The translations under genes and the position numbers were made by a program. Shown piece by piece: positions 26,056-33,737 of a stretch of DNA of 47,112 nt (positions are counted from its first letter, which is position 1; each line of letters begins with the position of its first letter). The DNA lies in NCBI GenBank assembly GCA_015493585.1, contig WGCW01000139.1, positions 1-47,112 of the forward strand, written 5' to 3'. This stretch comes from Acidobacteriota bacterium. GTDB lineage: Bacteria > Acidobacteriota > Thermoanaerobaculia > Thermoanaerobaculales > Sulfomarinibacteraceae. The notes under the pieces were generated by a model that was not told the origin of the DNA, did not search any database, and saw only the letters and a program-made list of their open reading frames with translations.

Positions 26056-26079
26056 GGGTGTGACGTAGATCGCACACCC
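26056..26079. promoter_or_regulatory. Inverted repeat, CRP/FNR-like operator candidate
   Basis: GGGTGTG (26056-26062) and CACACCC (26073-26079) form a perfect 7-bp inverted repeat spaced by 10. Inside it, TGTGA-N6-TCGCA resembles the CRP consensus TGTGA-N6-TCACA. It abuts the -35 of the divIVA promoter. It could instead be a weak hairpin ending the receiver transcript, but no T-run follows. Confidence 0.35.
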
Positions 26080-26110
26080 TTGTCAAAATACCGGCAAATC
26101 ATGTCATAAT
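26080..26110 (+). promoter_or_regulatory. Candidate sigma70-type promoter of divIVA-hutI
   Basis: TTGTCA (26080-26085) and CATAAT (26105-26110) each match consensus at five of six bases. The spacing is 19, slightly long. The ATG at 26134 follows 23 bases later with a GGAGGAAAG site between. Confidence 0.5.
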
Positions 26111-26133
26111 GGTTCCTTAGCGGAGGAAAGCTC

Positions 26134-26655
26134 ATGAGTGATCTCACACCTCTCGATGTTCTGGGTCAGAAATTCTCCAAGCGACTGAAGGGGTACGATC
26201 CGCAAGAGGTTCACGAGTTCCTCTCCGGTGTCGCGAGCACGATCGAGGGGCTGACGCGCGAGCGTGGCGAGCTCCGCCAGAAGATTCGTTCGCTCGAGGC
26301 CGAGCTGGCTTCGTTCCGGAAACGTGAGCACGCTCTGCAGGAGGCGCTGGTCGCTGCGCAGCGTTCGGCCGACGATACGCTCGACGCCGCCAAGGCCGAG
26401 GGGGAAAAGATCGTCGCCGAGGCGCAGGCGCTCGCGGATCAACTGGTGGAGGATGCCAGCAGCAGGATCAAGACGATCGAAACGGTCATCGGTGACCTCA
26501 GGGCCCGTCGCCGCGAGGTCCGCGCGGAGCTGATGCGCCTCGCGGAGCTTCTGCAGGGCCTGATTCACGACGACCAGCAGCTCGAGAAACAGGAGCCGCA
26601 AACGCCCCGCCTGAGCCTGTTGAACCGCCGGAACGCCGAGCGCCGGGAAGGATGA
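26134..26655 (+). CDS. DivIVA-domain coiled-coil protein
   Basis: The 173-residue product opens with TPLDVLGQKFSKRLKGYDPQEVHEFL, the DivIVA N-terminal membrane-curvature motif. A long coiled coil (about 35-140) rich in Glu, Ala and Arg follows, with AAKAEGEKIVAEAQALADQLVEDA typical of the second DivIVA coil. The basic tail is unstructured. DivIVA proteins gather at curved membrane and recruit division or pole factors. In LPS-bearing bacteria they occur in a few phyla, and their role there is less clear. A strong ribosome site (GCGGAGGAAAG) precedes the ATG. The stop overlaps the hutI start by 4 nt, an unusual pairing of a division-type and a catabolic gene. Confidence 0.88.
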   Translation: MSDLTPLDVLGQKFSKRLKGYDPQEVHEFLSGVASTIEGLTRERGELRQKIRSLEAELASFRKREHALQEALVAAQRSADDTLDAAKAEGEKIVAEAQALADQLVEDASSRIKTIETVIGDLRARRREVRAELMRLAELLQGLIHDDQQLEKQEPQTPRLSLLNRRNAERREG

Positions 26656-27929
26656 TGAGCCTGCTGATCACCGGCGCAAGCCGGATCGAAACACCGGTTG
26701 GACAGTCGGCCCACCGCGGCGCCGGGATGGAAGAGATCCGGATCATTCCGGACGGCGTCGTGCGGTGTGAGGGGTCACAGATCGTCTTCGTTGGTTCAAG
26801 AACAGACCACGATCGTGCCTTCGGCGCAGCGGACGAGGAGCTCGATGCGGCCGGTGGTGCGATCCTTCCCGGTTTCGTCGATCCGCATACGCATCCTGTT
26901 TGGGCCGGCTCCCGCGAAGATGAGTTCAACCGCCGTCTTCACGGCGAGAGCTACATGGACATTGCACGCTCCGGGGGAGGCATCAACCAGACGGTGCGGG
27001 CGACGCGGAACGCGGGCTTTGAAGAGCTGCTGGACGCGGCGCTTGAACGTCTCGATACGTTTCTCCTCCACGGGACAACGATGATCGAGGCCAAGTCCGG
27101 CTACGGACTCGACCTTACGACGGAGATTCGGATGTTGGAAGTCATCCGGACGGCCCACGAGCGTCATCCCGTCGATCTCGTTCCGACGTGTCTCGCGGCG
27201 CACGAGGTCCCTCCGGAATTTCGCGACGATCCAGAAGCCTACATCCGGACGGTGACCGAAGATGTCTATCCGCAGATCGCCCGCCGTGGGCTCGCCGAAG
27301 CGGTGGACGCCTTTTGCGAGACTGGGGTCTTCGACATCCCTCAAACTCGGCGTCTCCTCGCCGATGCGCCCCGGTACGGGTGGGGGATCCATCTCCACGC
27401 AGACGAGCTGACCCCACTGGGTGGCGCCGAGCTTGCCGTGGAGCTCGGCGCTCTATCGGCCGATCATCTGGTTCACGTGACCGATGCGGGGATCGCCGCT
27501 CTGGCCGCATCGCCCACCATCGCCATCCTGCTTCCCGGCACCTCGTTCTTCCTCCGTTCGACGTACGCACCAGGGCGCAGGATGATCGATGCCGGCTGCG
27601 CGGTCGCCTTGGCGACCGACTGCAACCCGGGATCTTCACCTACCGAATCGATGCCCACGATCGTGGCGTTGGCCTGCCTCGAGATGGGCTTGACCATCGA
27701 GGAGACCCTGACCGCTGCAACCCTCAATGCAGCCGCAGCCCTGGGCCGGGCGGATCGCTACGGCTCGGTCGAACCGGGCAAACAGGCCGATCTCGTCATC
27801 TTGAACGGCCCAAGCGCACAACATATCGTCTACCACTACGGCGTCAATCCGGTGCGTCATGTCGTCAAGGCCGGGAGGGTCGTGGTTTTAGATGGCCGCA
27901 TACGGGAGCCGGCTGAGCGTGCCGGCTGA
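26652..27929 (+). CDS. hutI: Imidazolonepropionase
   Basis: HutI hydrolyses imidazolone-5-propionate to formiminoglutamate, the third step of histidine breakdown. The 425-residue amidohydrolase has the metal motif DPHTHPVWAGSREDEF (about residues 77-92), the HutI-specific GGGINQTVRATR, and TTMIEAKSGYGL. Later come CLAAHEVPPEF, HLHADEL, DHLVHV and the metal Asp in LATDCNPGSSPTESM. EPGKQADLVIL closes the composite domain. Length and motifs are typical, so activity is expected. No hutH, hutU or hutG is in the window, so the pathway must be completed elsewhere. It is translationally coupled to divIVA. Confidence 0.95.
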   Translation: MMSLLITGASRIETPVGQSAHRGAGMEEIRIIPDGVVRCEGSQIVFVGSRTDHDRAFGAADEELDAAGGAILPGFVDPHTHPVWAGSREDEFNRRLHGESYMDIARSGGGINQTVRATRNAGFEELLDAALERLDTFLLHGTTMIEAKSGYGLDLTTEIRMLEVIRTAHERHPVDLVPTCLAAHEVPPEFRDDPEAYIRTVTEDVYPQIARRGLAEAVDAFCETGVFDIPQTRRLLADAPRYGWGIHLHADELTPLGGAELAVELGALSADHLVHVTDAGIAALAASPTIAILLPGTSFFLRSTYAPGRRMIDAGCAVALATDCNPGSSPTESMPTIVALACLEMGLTIEETLTAATLNAAAALGRADRYGSVEPGKQADLVILNGPSAQHIVYHYGVNPVRHVVKAGRVVVLDGRIREPAERAG

Positions 27930-29385
27930 AACGCCAACCAAAGGTGCCCTGCGGCCCATCCTCTGGTTTCTGGCCGGCCTCGGCACGTATGGGCTCTCGG
28001 CGGCCCACGGACCGATGTGGGCCGACAGCTCGAAGCTGACGATCTACGCGCTGACCCCATACGTTCCTTCGCTCAATCCGGGCGACCATCCCGGTTGGAG
28101 CCTGATCGCCAATCTCTGGTTCCATCTGCTGGCCTGGGTTTCCCCGATCCGCGCGGCGCACCTCCTTTCAGCGTGTGCCGGGGCAGCCGCCGTTGCCCTG
28201 ATCTGGATGGTGGTCTTCAAACAGACCCGTTCGGCCGCCCGGGCTCACACCACCGCTGCGATGCTGCTCGCAGCCCACGCCATGTGGTGGTCATCGAGCC
28301 TGGCGGAGACGTACGCGCCGGCCCTCGCGCTGGCGCTGGCATCCCTTCTCTTCGAGGGCGAGAGGACGTTCCAGTCTGCAACATCCGGAGTGTTTGCCGG
28401 ATTTGCGGCAGCGGTGCATCCGTTGAGCCTCGTTGTGACCTTCCCCGCACTCGTCCGCCAAAGGCGCAGTGTTTCGCTCTGGACCGCTTTTGTGGTGGGG
28501 CTCTCGCCGGTCTGGCTCGGTCTGTTCCAGACCATGCCCGACCCGTTGACCGGGCACGTCTCTGGTCATGCCGCGTCGTGGGGCTGGCACGTGCACGCCT
28601 TCCTCGATCCTGGGAGGGCGGTCCAAGGGTGCGGCATCGTCGTCGCGCTGCTGCTGCTCAATGTTGGACCGCTCGGGTTGTGGGGTCTCGCGTCCGGAAT
28701 CCGCCATCTGGCAAGACCGGCCTCACGTCCCGAACTTGCCGTCGCGGTGGTCTACGCCGCCGTGCTCTGCCTGTACGCCCCGTTTCGTCTCCACCTGATG
28801 GTGCTCTTCTTCGTCGCAGCGCTGCTGATCGCCGTCGCTCCACATCTCCCACGGCGCGGATGGATCGCGCACATCTTCATTCAGGCGGCGATTTATGTGC
28901 TGGTTCCCTTGGTTCTCACGGCGGCGGGCCATGACAGCCTTGGCGTTCGCCGCCTTTCTGACCGCAACAACGCCTGGTACTTCCTGTGTCCGGTGAAGGC
29001 GGCCGAGCACGGTCCGGCGCGGTACGCCGCCGCGCTCCTGTCCGCCGCACCGCACGGCGCCGTCATCCTAGCTGATTTCAACCCGGGAGCCGTGCTCGCC
29101 CTCGTGCAGCGGGTCGAGCACGTTCGTCCCGATCTCCACATTGTGCCGACCGCCGTCGATGATGCGAACGGCTCGAGCGACCCGGCCCAGGCTCTGGCGG
29201 CCCAGATTGCATCGCTGAGCACTGCCGGTCATGCCGTCGTGTTGGCCGGCCGGTGGGCGCCGTACTACCACCCCCGTGAGCTTGAGCGGCGCTTCGGAGT
29301 GAGCCTGGTTCCCTGCGGACCGGGATGGCAGGTCACCGGACCCCAGCGAGCGGCCACGCCTCGGCAACCACCATCCCGGGGGTGA
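27892..29385 (+). CDS. Multi-pass membrane protein, DUF2723/mannosyltransferase-like
   Basis: The product is about 497 residues with roughly ten hydrophobic helices spread over 20-350, then a soluble domain of about 130 residues (from LLSAAPHGAVILADFN). Near the N-terminus AAHGPMWADSSKLTIYAL and PGDHPGWSLIANLWFH place an Asp in the first external loop, and LAETYAPALALALASLL follows. This is the layout of DUF2723-type GT-C glycosyltransferases, which use polyprenyl-linked sugars. The acceptor is unknown. The ATG at 27892 lies 38 bases inside hutI; GTG 27919 with GGGAG upstream is an equally good start. Its 3' end overlaps the end of the convergent heptosyltransferase gene by 53 bases. Confidence 0.7.
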   Translation: MAAYGSRLSVPAETPTKGALRPILWFLAGLGTYGLSAAHGPMWADSSKLTIYALTPYVPSLNPGDHPGWSLIANLWFHLLAWVSPIRAAHLLSACAGAAAVALIWMVVFKQTRSAARAHTTAAMLLAAHAMWWSSSLAETYAPALALALASLLFEGERTFQSATSGVFAGFAAAVHPLSLVVTFPALVRQRRSVSLWTAFVVGLSPVWLGLFQTMPDPLTGHVSGHAASWGWHVHAFLDPGRAVQGCGIVVALLLLNVGPLGLWGLASGIRHLARPASRPELAVAVVYAAVLCLYAPFRLHLMVLFFVAALLIAVAPHLPRRGWIAHIFIQAAIYVLVPLVLTAAGHDSLGVRRLSDRNNAWYFLCPVKAAEHGPARYAAALLSAAPHGAVILADFNPGAVLALVQRVEHVRPDLHIVPTAVDDANGSSDPAQALAAQIASLSTAGHAVVLAGRWAPYYHPRELERRFGVSLVPCGPGWQVTGPQRAATPRQPPSRG

Positions 29386-30373
29386 TTTCCGCAAGGCAGC
29401 GCTGATGTCCGAGCGGGCACTTCGGCTTGAAGCATGGCGAGCAATCCAGCTCGAGGTCGAGGACCCTCCGGGTCGTGATCAGCGGTGCGGTCCGGCGTGG
29501 ATCGGTCGGCCCAAACAGTGCCACGACCGGCACGCCAGCGAGCGCCGCGAGATGCATCGGGCCGGAGTCATTGCTGATCATCACACTTGAGGCGGCCAGG
29601 GCACCGAGAAGCCCAGCCACGTCGAGATCGGGGCCAACGGTTGCAACTGGCTGGCCTGCCACGGACGAGATGGTTGCCGCTAGCGCTTCCTCCCCGGGTC
29701 CAATGAAGACAACCGGAGTCAGGCCAGCCTCCCGGGCCAGCTGCGCCAGCCGGCCGAACGACTCGAGCGGCCACCGTTTCGAGCTTCCCCATGCGGCACC
29801 CGGCGCCAGTCCGGCGATCTTGCCCGTTCCGGCACCTGCACGCTCCAGCGCAGCTTGGCCTTCTTCGAGCAACGCGGGGGGGAGGTGGGGGCGCCATGAG
29901 GGATCAGCCGGTGGAAAACCGAGCGCGAGCAGCATTGGGTCCGCATCGTGGACCTGGTGCCGTTCCCGGTCCACCGGAAACGCCTGCGTCAGGAGGAGCC
30001 TGGCGCCTCCCCCGACGCTTCCAAACGCCCGTTGGCACACCAGTCTCATGAGGAGCTTGGCGCGTGTCGAATGCCGGAATGTCAGGCCAACGGCGAAGCG
30101 GCCCCTCCCAGCGGTTAACCGGCGCGCTGACTCAAAGAGTGATGTCCGGCGATCGGTGGCGATGACACCGGCGCCGGGAAAGAGCTGCTCCAGCAGCCGG
30201 GCGACCGGCGGCCGGCACGCAAGCACAACCTGACCACGCCATTGGGCGACGAGCACCGCCACGGCGGGCAGGGACATGACCACGTCGCCGATCCAGTTTG
30301 GAAGATCGACGAGCAATGTGCCCTCCCGGATCGCCGGTGATTCGCTGCGGCCGTTTAGGGAGTTGCGAGCCAT
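29333..30373 (-). CDS. waaF: ADP-heptose:LPS heptosyltransferase (GT9)
   Basis: The 346-residue product transfers heptose to the LPS inner core in the cytosol. GT9 hallmarks are LVDLPNWIGDVVMSLPAV near the N-terminus, FRHSTRAKLLMRL, the nucleotide-sugar site GLAPGAAWGSSKRWP, and SNDSGPMHLAALAGVPVVALFGPTDP. The last two blocks are the classic WaaF/WaaC signature. A Cys cluster (CSPCFKPKCPLGHQRC) near the C-terminus is also common in WaaF. I favour heptosyltransferase II, but WaaC or WaaQ is possible. Its ATG shares one base with the stop of the ymdB-like gene, so it ends the long minus-strand cluster. Confidence 0.85.
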   Translation of the reverse strand: MARNSLNGRSESPAIREGTLLVDLPNWIGDVVMSLPAVAVLVAQWRGQVVLACRPPVARLLEQLFPGAGVIATDRRTSLFESARRLTAGRGRFAVGLTFRHSTRAKLLMRLVCQRAFGSVGGGARLLLTQAFPVDRERHQVHDADPMLLALGFPPADPSWRPHLPPALLEEGQAALERAGAGTGKIAGLAPGAAWGSSKRWPLESFGRLAQLAREAGLTPVVFIGPGEEALAATISSVAGQPVATVGPDLDVAGLLGALAASSVMISNDSGPMHLAALAGVPVVALFGPTDPRRTAPLITTRRVLDLELDCSPCFKPKCPLGHQRCLAEITPGMVVAEAWPLAGVR

Positions 30374-31167
30374 CAGATCCCGTCGACGCGGATCCGGCGG
30401 ATGTTCACAGCCCGGCCCGTCGTCTCGTCAGCTTCGACGAGGGCGCCGTGGAGCTGCGGATCGCGTTTGGCCGTCTCGAAGGGGCGCGGGGTGTTGTAGA
30501 GAAACCGTTCGAGGACCCGGTCGGTCCGCATGCCGATGACAGATTCGTAGGCACCGGTCATACCGACGTCGGTTTGCAGGGCGGTTCCCCCCGGCAGGAT
30601 CCGCTCGTCCGCAGTCGGAACGTGTGTGTGGGTGCCGAGGACGGCCGTGACGCGCCCGTCGAGGTGCCAGCCCATCGCCTGCTTCTCCGACGTCGCCTCT
30701 GCGTGCATGTCCACCACGATCAGCTGGAGGTCCGGATGGGCCGCGTGGATCTCGCCCAGCACCCGGTTCGCGACACGAAACGGATTGTCAATCGGCCGCA
30801 TCATCGCCTGACCTTGAAGGTTGATGACCGCGACCGGAATCCCGGCGGCGGTCTCGGCGACACACCAGCCCCGTCCTGGGTTTCCTTCCGGGTAGTTTGC
30901 CGGCCGCAGCAGCGCGGGGTGGGCATCGAGCAGCGGCACCCCCTCCTTCTTGTCCCACGCGTGGTTTCCGGTGGTGAGCACGTCGATCGGGAGCTCATCG
31001 ATCTCCTCCAGCGTTTTCGGCGTAATACCGAAACCACCGGCGAGGTTCTCGATGTTGACAATGACGAAATCGATCATCTCACGATCGATGATCGAGTTGA
31101 GCCGAGCCTTGAGGATCTTGCGCCCCGCCGAGCCCATCACATCGCCAACAAGGAGGATCCGGATCAA
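30373..31167 (-). CDS. ymdB: YmdB-like metallophosphoesterase (TIGR00282)
   Basis: The 264-residue product matches the YmdB family, reported in Bacillus as a 2',3'-cyclic nucleotide phosphodiesterase. Metal-binding blocks are present: [13 protein letters not shown] (Asp8), [12 protein letters not shown] (Glu and Asn), [11 protein letters not shown] (Asn/His), [20 protein letters not shown] (His) and [11 protein letters not shown] (His-x-His). The C-terminal [12 protein letters not shown] tail is family-like. It starts with an ATGA overlap on the rny stop. The rny-ymdB linkage is widely conserved, so the two probably cooperate in RNA turnover or its regulation. Confidence 0.93.
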   Translation of the reverse strand: MIRILLVGDVMGSAGRKILKARLNSIIDREMIDFVIVNIENLAGGFGITPKTLEEIDELPIDVLTTGNHAWDKKEGVPLLDAHPALLRPANYPEGNPGRGWCVAETAAGIPVAVINLQGQAMMRPIDNPFRVANRVLGEIHAAHPDLQLIVVDMHAEATSEKQAMGWHLDGRVTAVLGTHTHVPTADERILPGGTALQTDVGMTGAYESVIGMRTDRVLERFLYNTPRPFETAKRDPQLHGALVEADETTGRAVNIRRIRVDGI

Positions 31168-32732
31168 CGCGCGTACTCCACAGCCCGTGTCTCACGAATC
31201 ACCGTGACCTTGATCTGGCCAGGATAGGTGAGCTCTGCTTCGATCTTTTTTGCCACGTCGCGGGCCAGCCAGAGCGCCTCTTCGTCGCTGATCTTGCCGG
31301 ACTCAACAACAATCCTCAGCTCGCGCCCCGCCTGAATGGCGTACGCTTTCTCCACGCCTTTGAACTCACCCGCCAGGGTCTCCAGCTTCTTCAGACGCTT
31401 GATGTAGGTTTCGAGGATCTCGCGCCGGGCGCCCGGACGCGCCGCGGATAGGGCGTCGGCTGCCGTGATCAACACAGCTTCGACGCTCTGGGGATCGTAG
31501 TCGCCGTGGTGACATTCCATCGCATGGATGACACCGTCTGATTCCCCATACCGCTTGAGCAGCTCCCGGCCGAGCTCGAGGTGCGTCCCTTCCATCTCCC
31601 GGTCGACCGCCTTGCCGATGTCGTGGAGCAGGCCGGCGCGTTTGGCGACCTCGGCGTCGACTCCGAGCTCGGCAGCCATGTGGTGCGCAAGCCAGGCGAC
31701 CTCCATCGAGTGTCTCAGGGCGTTCTGCCCGTACGAGGAGCGGAACTGAAGCCGGCCGAGAAGCTTGAGGAGCTCCGGGTGGAGATCAGGAATCCCCATC
31801 TCGAGCGCGACCGCCTCGCCATCCGCGAGGAGCTTCTCGTCCATTTCGGAACGAACCTTCTCGACGACCTCCTCGATGCGCGCCGGGTGGATTCGGCCAT
31901 CCTGCACCAGCCGGCTGAGCGCCAGCCTCCCGATCTCCCGCCGGACCGGCTCGAAGCAGGAGAGGATGACAGCTTCCGGCGTGTCATCGACGATCAGGTC
32001 AACGCCGGTCGCCTGCTCGAACGCGCGGATGTTTCGCCCCTCCCGGCCAATGATCCGGCCCTTCATGTCATCGGAGGGAAGGTCGACGACCGAGACTGTG
32101 CTCTCGATGACCTGTTCCGAAGCGATCCGCTGGATGGCCATCGAGATGATCCGCCGCGCCCGCTCCTTCGACTTCTCGATCGCCTCATCTTCGATCCGCT
32201 TGACCATGTTGGCGGCCTCGATGCGCGCATCGCGCTCCATCGCATGCATCAACTCCGCCTTGGCCTGGTCCTTCGTCAATCCGGCGATCTGTTCGAGGCG
32301 GTGGTGCTGTTCCTCAACGGCGTGTGCGAGCTCCTCTTCTCGTTTCGCCAGCTCCTTGTCCCGCGCACCGAGCTCGGTTTCGAGCTGCTCGACCTGCCGT
32401 TCCCGCTCCGCGAGCCCGAGCAACCGCTCCTCGAGGACAGCCTCGCGCTGGTCGATCCGCTTCTCGATACCGGCAAGCTCGATCCGGTGGTTTCGCGTTT
32501 CCCGTTCGAACTCGGTTCGCGCCGCCAGAAGGCGTTCCCGTGCCTCGACGTCCGCATCCTTGAGAATTCTCTTCGTTTCAATTTCTGCTTCGGCGACGAG
32601 CCGCCGGGCTTCCCGCTCGGCCTGTTCAATCGTCCTGGCCGCCGAACGGCGAACCCGGACCCACAACCAGAGCACGATTCCAAACCCGAGCACCACCAGC
32701 GCTCCGCCGATGGCGAGTATCCACATCTGCAC
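31164..32732 (-). CDS. rny: Ribonuclease Y
   Basis: RNase Y is a membrane-tethered endonuclease that starts mRNA decay. The 522-residue product has one N-terminal transmembrane helix (about 4-26), then a long Arg/Glu-rich coiled coil (about 30-200). The KH domain contains [23 protein letters not shown], and the HD domain contains [20 protein letters not shown] and [15 protein letters not shown] with the catalytic His-Asp. It ends [19 protein letters not shown], as in the family. The start is GTG 32732 behind AAGGGGG; ATG 32726 would drop two residues. It lies just downstream of the 6S RNA and is coupled to ymdB. Confidence 0.97.
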   Translation of the reverse strand: MQMWILAIGGALVVLGFGIVLWLWVRVRRSAARTIEQAEREARRLVAEAEIETKRILKDADVEARERLLAARTEFERETRNHRIELAGIEKRIDQREAVLEERLLGLAERERQVEQLETELGARDKELAKREEELAHAVEEQHHRLEQIAGLTKDQAKAELMHAMERDARIEAANMVKRIEDEAIEKSKERARRIISMAIQRIASEQVIESTVSVVDLPSDDMKGRIIGREGRNIRAFEQATGVDLIVDDTPEAVILSCFEPVRREIGRLALSRLVQDGRIHPARIEEVVEKVRSEMDEKLLADGEAVALEMGIPDLHPELLKLLGRLQFRSSYGQNALRHSMEVAWLAHHMAAELGVDAEVAKRAGLLHDIGKAVDREMEGTHLELGRELLKRYGESDGVIHAMECHHGDYDPQSVEAVLITAADALSAARPGARREILETYIKRLKKLETLAGEFKGVEKAYAIQAGRELRIVVESGKISDEEALWLARDVAKKIEAELTYPGQIKVTVIRETRAVEYAR

Positions 32733-32806
32733 GATAACCCCCTTTTCAAGGAGCGATCGGGACGTTCAAGCTTCAGGAGGGCGCCGGGTCATTCTGGAAA
32801 GAATCT

Positions 32807-32973
32807 AAGTGGAGGTCCCCGCTTCAGCCGTGTGAGCATACCCATTTGAACCTGCGTAACCACAGGCGGGTGCCTGCCCGCCGTCCCACGGGGCGGCGGA
32901 ACCCGGCAACCCCTCAAATAGGTGTTGGTTCAGCAATAGTTCTGCTCATCACCAACTGTGCAGGGACCTCCTT
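32807..32973 (-). ncRNA. ssrS: 6S RNA
   Basis: 6S RNA mimics an open promoter and binds sigma70 RNA polymerase. The minus-strand RNA is about 167 nt, with a closing stem GGAGGUCCC / GGGACCUCC. Inside are a GUUGGU/ACCAAC hairpin, the bubble-flanking CUAUUUGAGGGG and GUUCAAAUGGG segments, and a terminal hairpin CCGCCG/CGGCGG. The long rod with a central bubble and the GGUCCC...GGGACC ends match the 6S family. Its position directly after zapA is the classic ssrS location in gammaproteobacteria, which strengthens the call. It may be cut from the zapA transcript. Exact ends are estimates, and no strong terminator is visible before rny. Confidence 0.85.
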
Positions 32974-32981
32974 GTCCTAAA

Positions 32982-33293
32982 TTACGTTGCATCACGGGCT
33001 TCCCCATCTCTGAGAACCTCTTCCAGTTTGTTGACCAGGCGTTCCGCCTGTTGCTCAAGATCCCGTTGCCGGGCGTCCTGATCCATTGATCGCTCTTTAT
33101 AGAGCTCATCCGCGATATTCAAGGCGGTCAAGATCGCAACCTTGACCGTGTCGATGGCGGAGGAATGGCCAGCCACCTCGCGCATCTTCCGGTCGACAAA
33201 ACGCGCCAGCTCTTCGAGCCGGGCGGCGTCCCCGTCGGTACGCACCCCGAGCTTCTGGCCGAAAACTTCGACTGTCGCCCGGACGGTGGACAT
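32982..33293 (-). CDS. zapA: Cell division protein ZapA
   Basis: ZapA bundles FtsZ filaments at midcell. The 103-residue product has the family N-terminus MSTVRATVEVFGQKLGVRTDGD, then LEELARFVDRKMREVA, and VKVAILTALNIADELYKER, followed by a C-terminal coiled coil. Length and order are standard. The second of two tandem ATGs (33293) is best spaced from GGAGGG. It has its own promoter at 33315-33344 and is followed nine bases later by 6S RNA. Confidence 0.92.
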   Translation of the reverse strand: MSTVRATVEVFGQKLGVRTDGDAARLEELARFVDRKMREVAGHSSAIDTVKVAILTALNIADELYKERSMDQDARQRDLEQQAERLVNKLEEVLRDGEARDAT

Positions 33294-33314
33294 CATCCCT
33301 CCTTTCCACCATCC

Positions 33315-33344
33315 AGTATACCCCATCATTTTTAGCTCTGTGAA
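33315..33344 (-). promoter_or_regulatory. Sigma70-type promoter for zapA-6S RNA
   Basis: On the minus strand TTCACA (33339-33344) and TATACT (33315-33320) are 18 bases apart, each five of six to consensus. The start would fall about 15 bases before the zapA ATG. A 7-bp GC hairpin (33349-33367) just upstream may separate it from the pheT transcript. Confidence 0.65.
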
Positions 33345-33409
33345 CGGACCCGGCGCCTCACGCCGGGCCGCCGGAGCGTTCGCCGTCTCGATCCCGCGAT
33401 CGAAGCCGC

Positions 33410-33727
33410 TCAGTCCGCTTGGTCGAGCGCTCCATCGATGCGCGAGAGGATCTCCTCGAGTTGGGAGATCAGCTCACCACGCTGGTTTTCGAGCTGGCTG
33501 ACGTGCTCGTTTTTCTCCTGGCACGCGGCAAGCGCTTCCTCGAGGCCGGTGATTCGGTGCTCGAGCTCTGAGATTTTCTGCTGCGCCGTGTCCGCTTGGT
33601 CCGCCGATTCCTGGCAGCGGCCGAGCTCCGATTCGAGCTCGCTGACACGTTGTTGTGCAGCCGTGTACCGTTCGAGAAGCTCACCGAGCCGCCCTTCTAA
33701 CTGTTTGAGCACCTTTTGCATCGTCAT
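33410..33727 (-). CDS. Small coiled-coil protein, ZapB-like
   Basis: The 105-residue product is almost entirely predicted coiled coil, with heptads of Leu, Gln and Glu such as LEGRLGELLERYTAAQQRVSELESEL and LENQRGELISQLEEILSRID. There is no catalytic motif. Small coiled-coil genes directly before zapA are common and include ZapB-like division factors, so a role bridging ZapA or FtsZ is likely but inferred from position. I chose the ATG at 33727, with GGGAG about six bases upstream. It begins 11 bases after the pheT stop. Confidence 0.65.
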   Translation of the reverse strand: MTMQKVLKQLEGRLGELLERYTAAQQRVSELESELGRCQESADQADTAQQKISELEHRITGLEEALAACQEKNEHVSQLENQRGELISQLEEILSRIDGALDQAD

Positions 33728-33737
33728 GACGTCTCCC

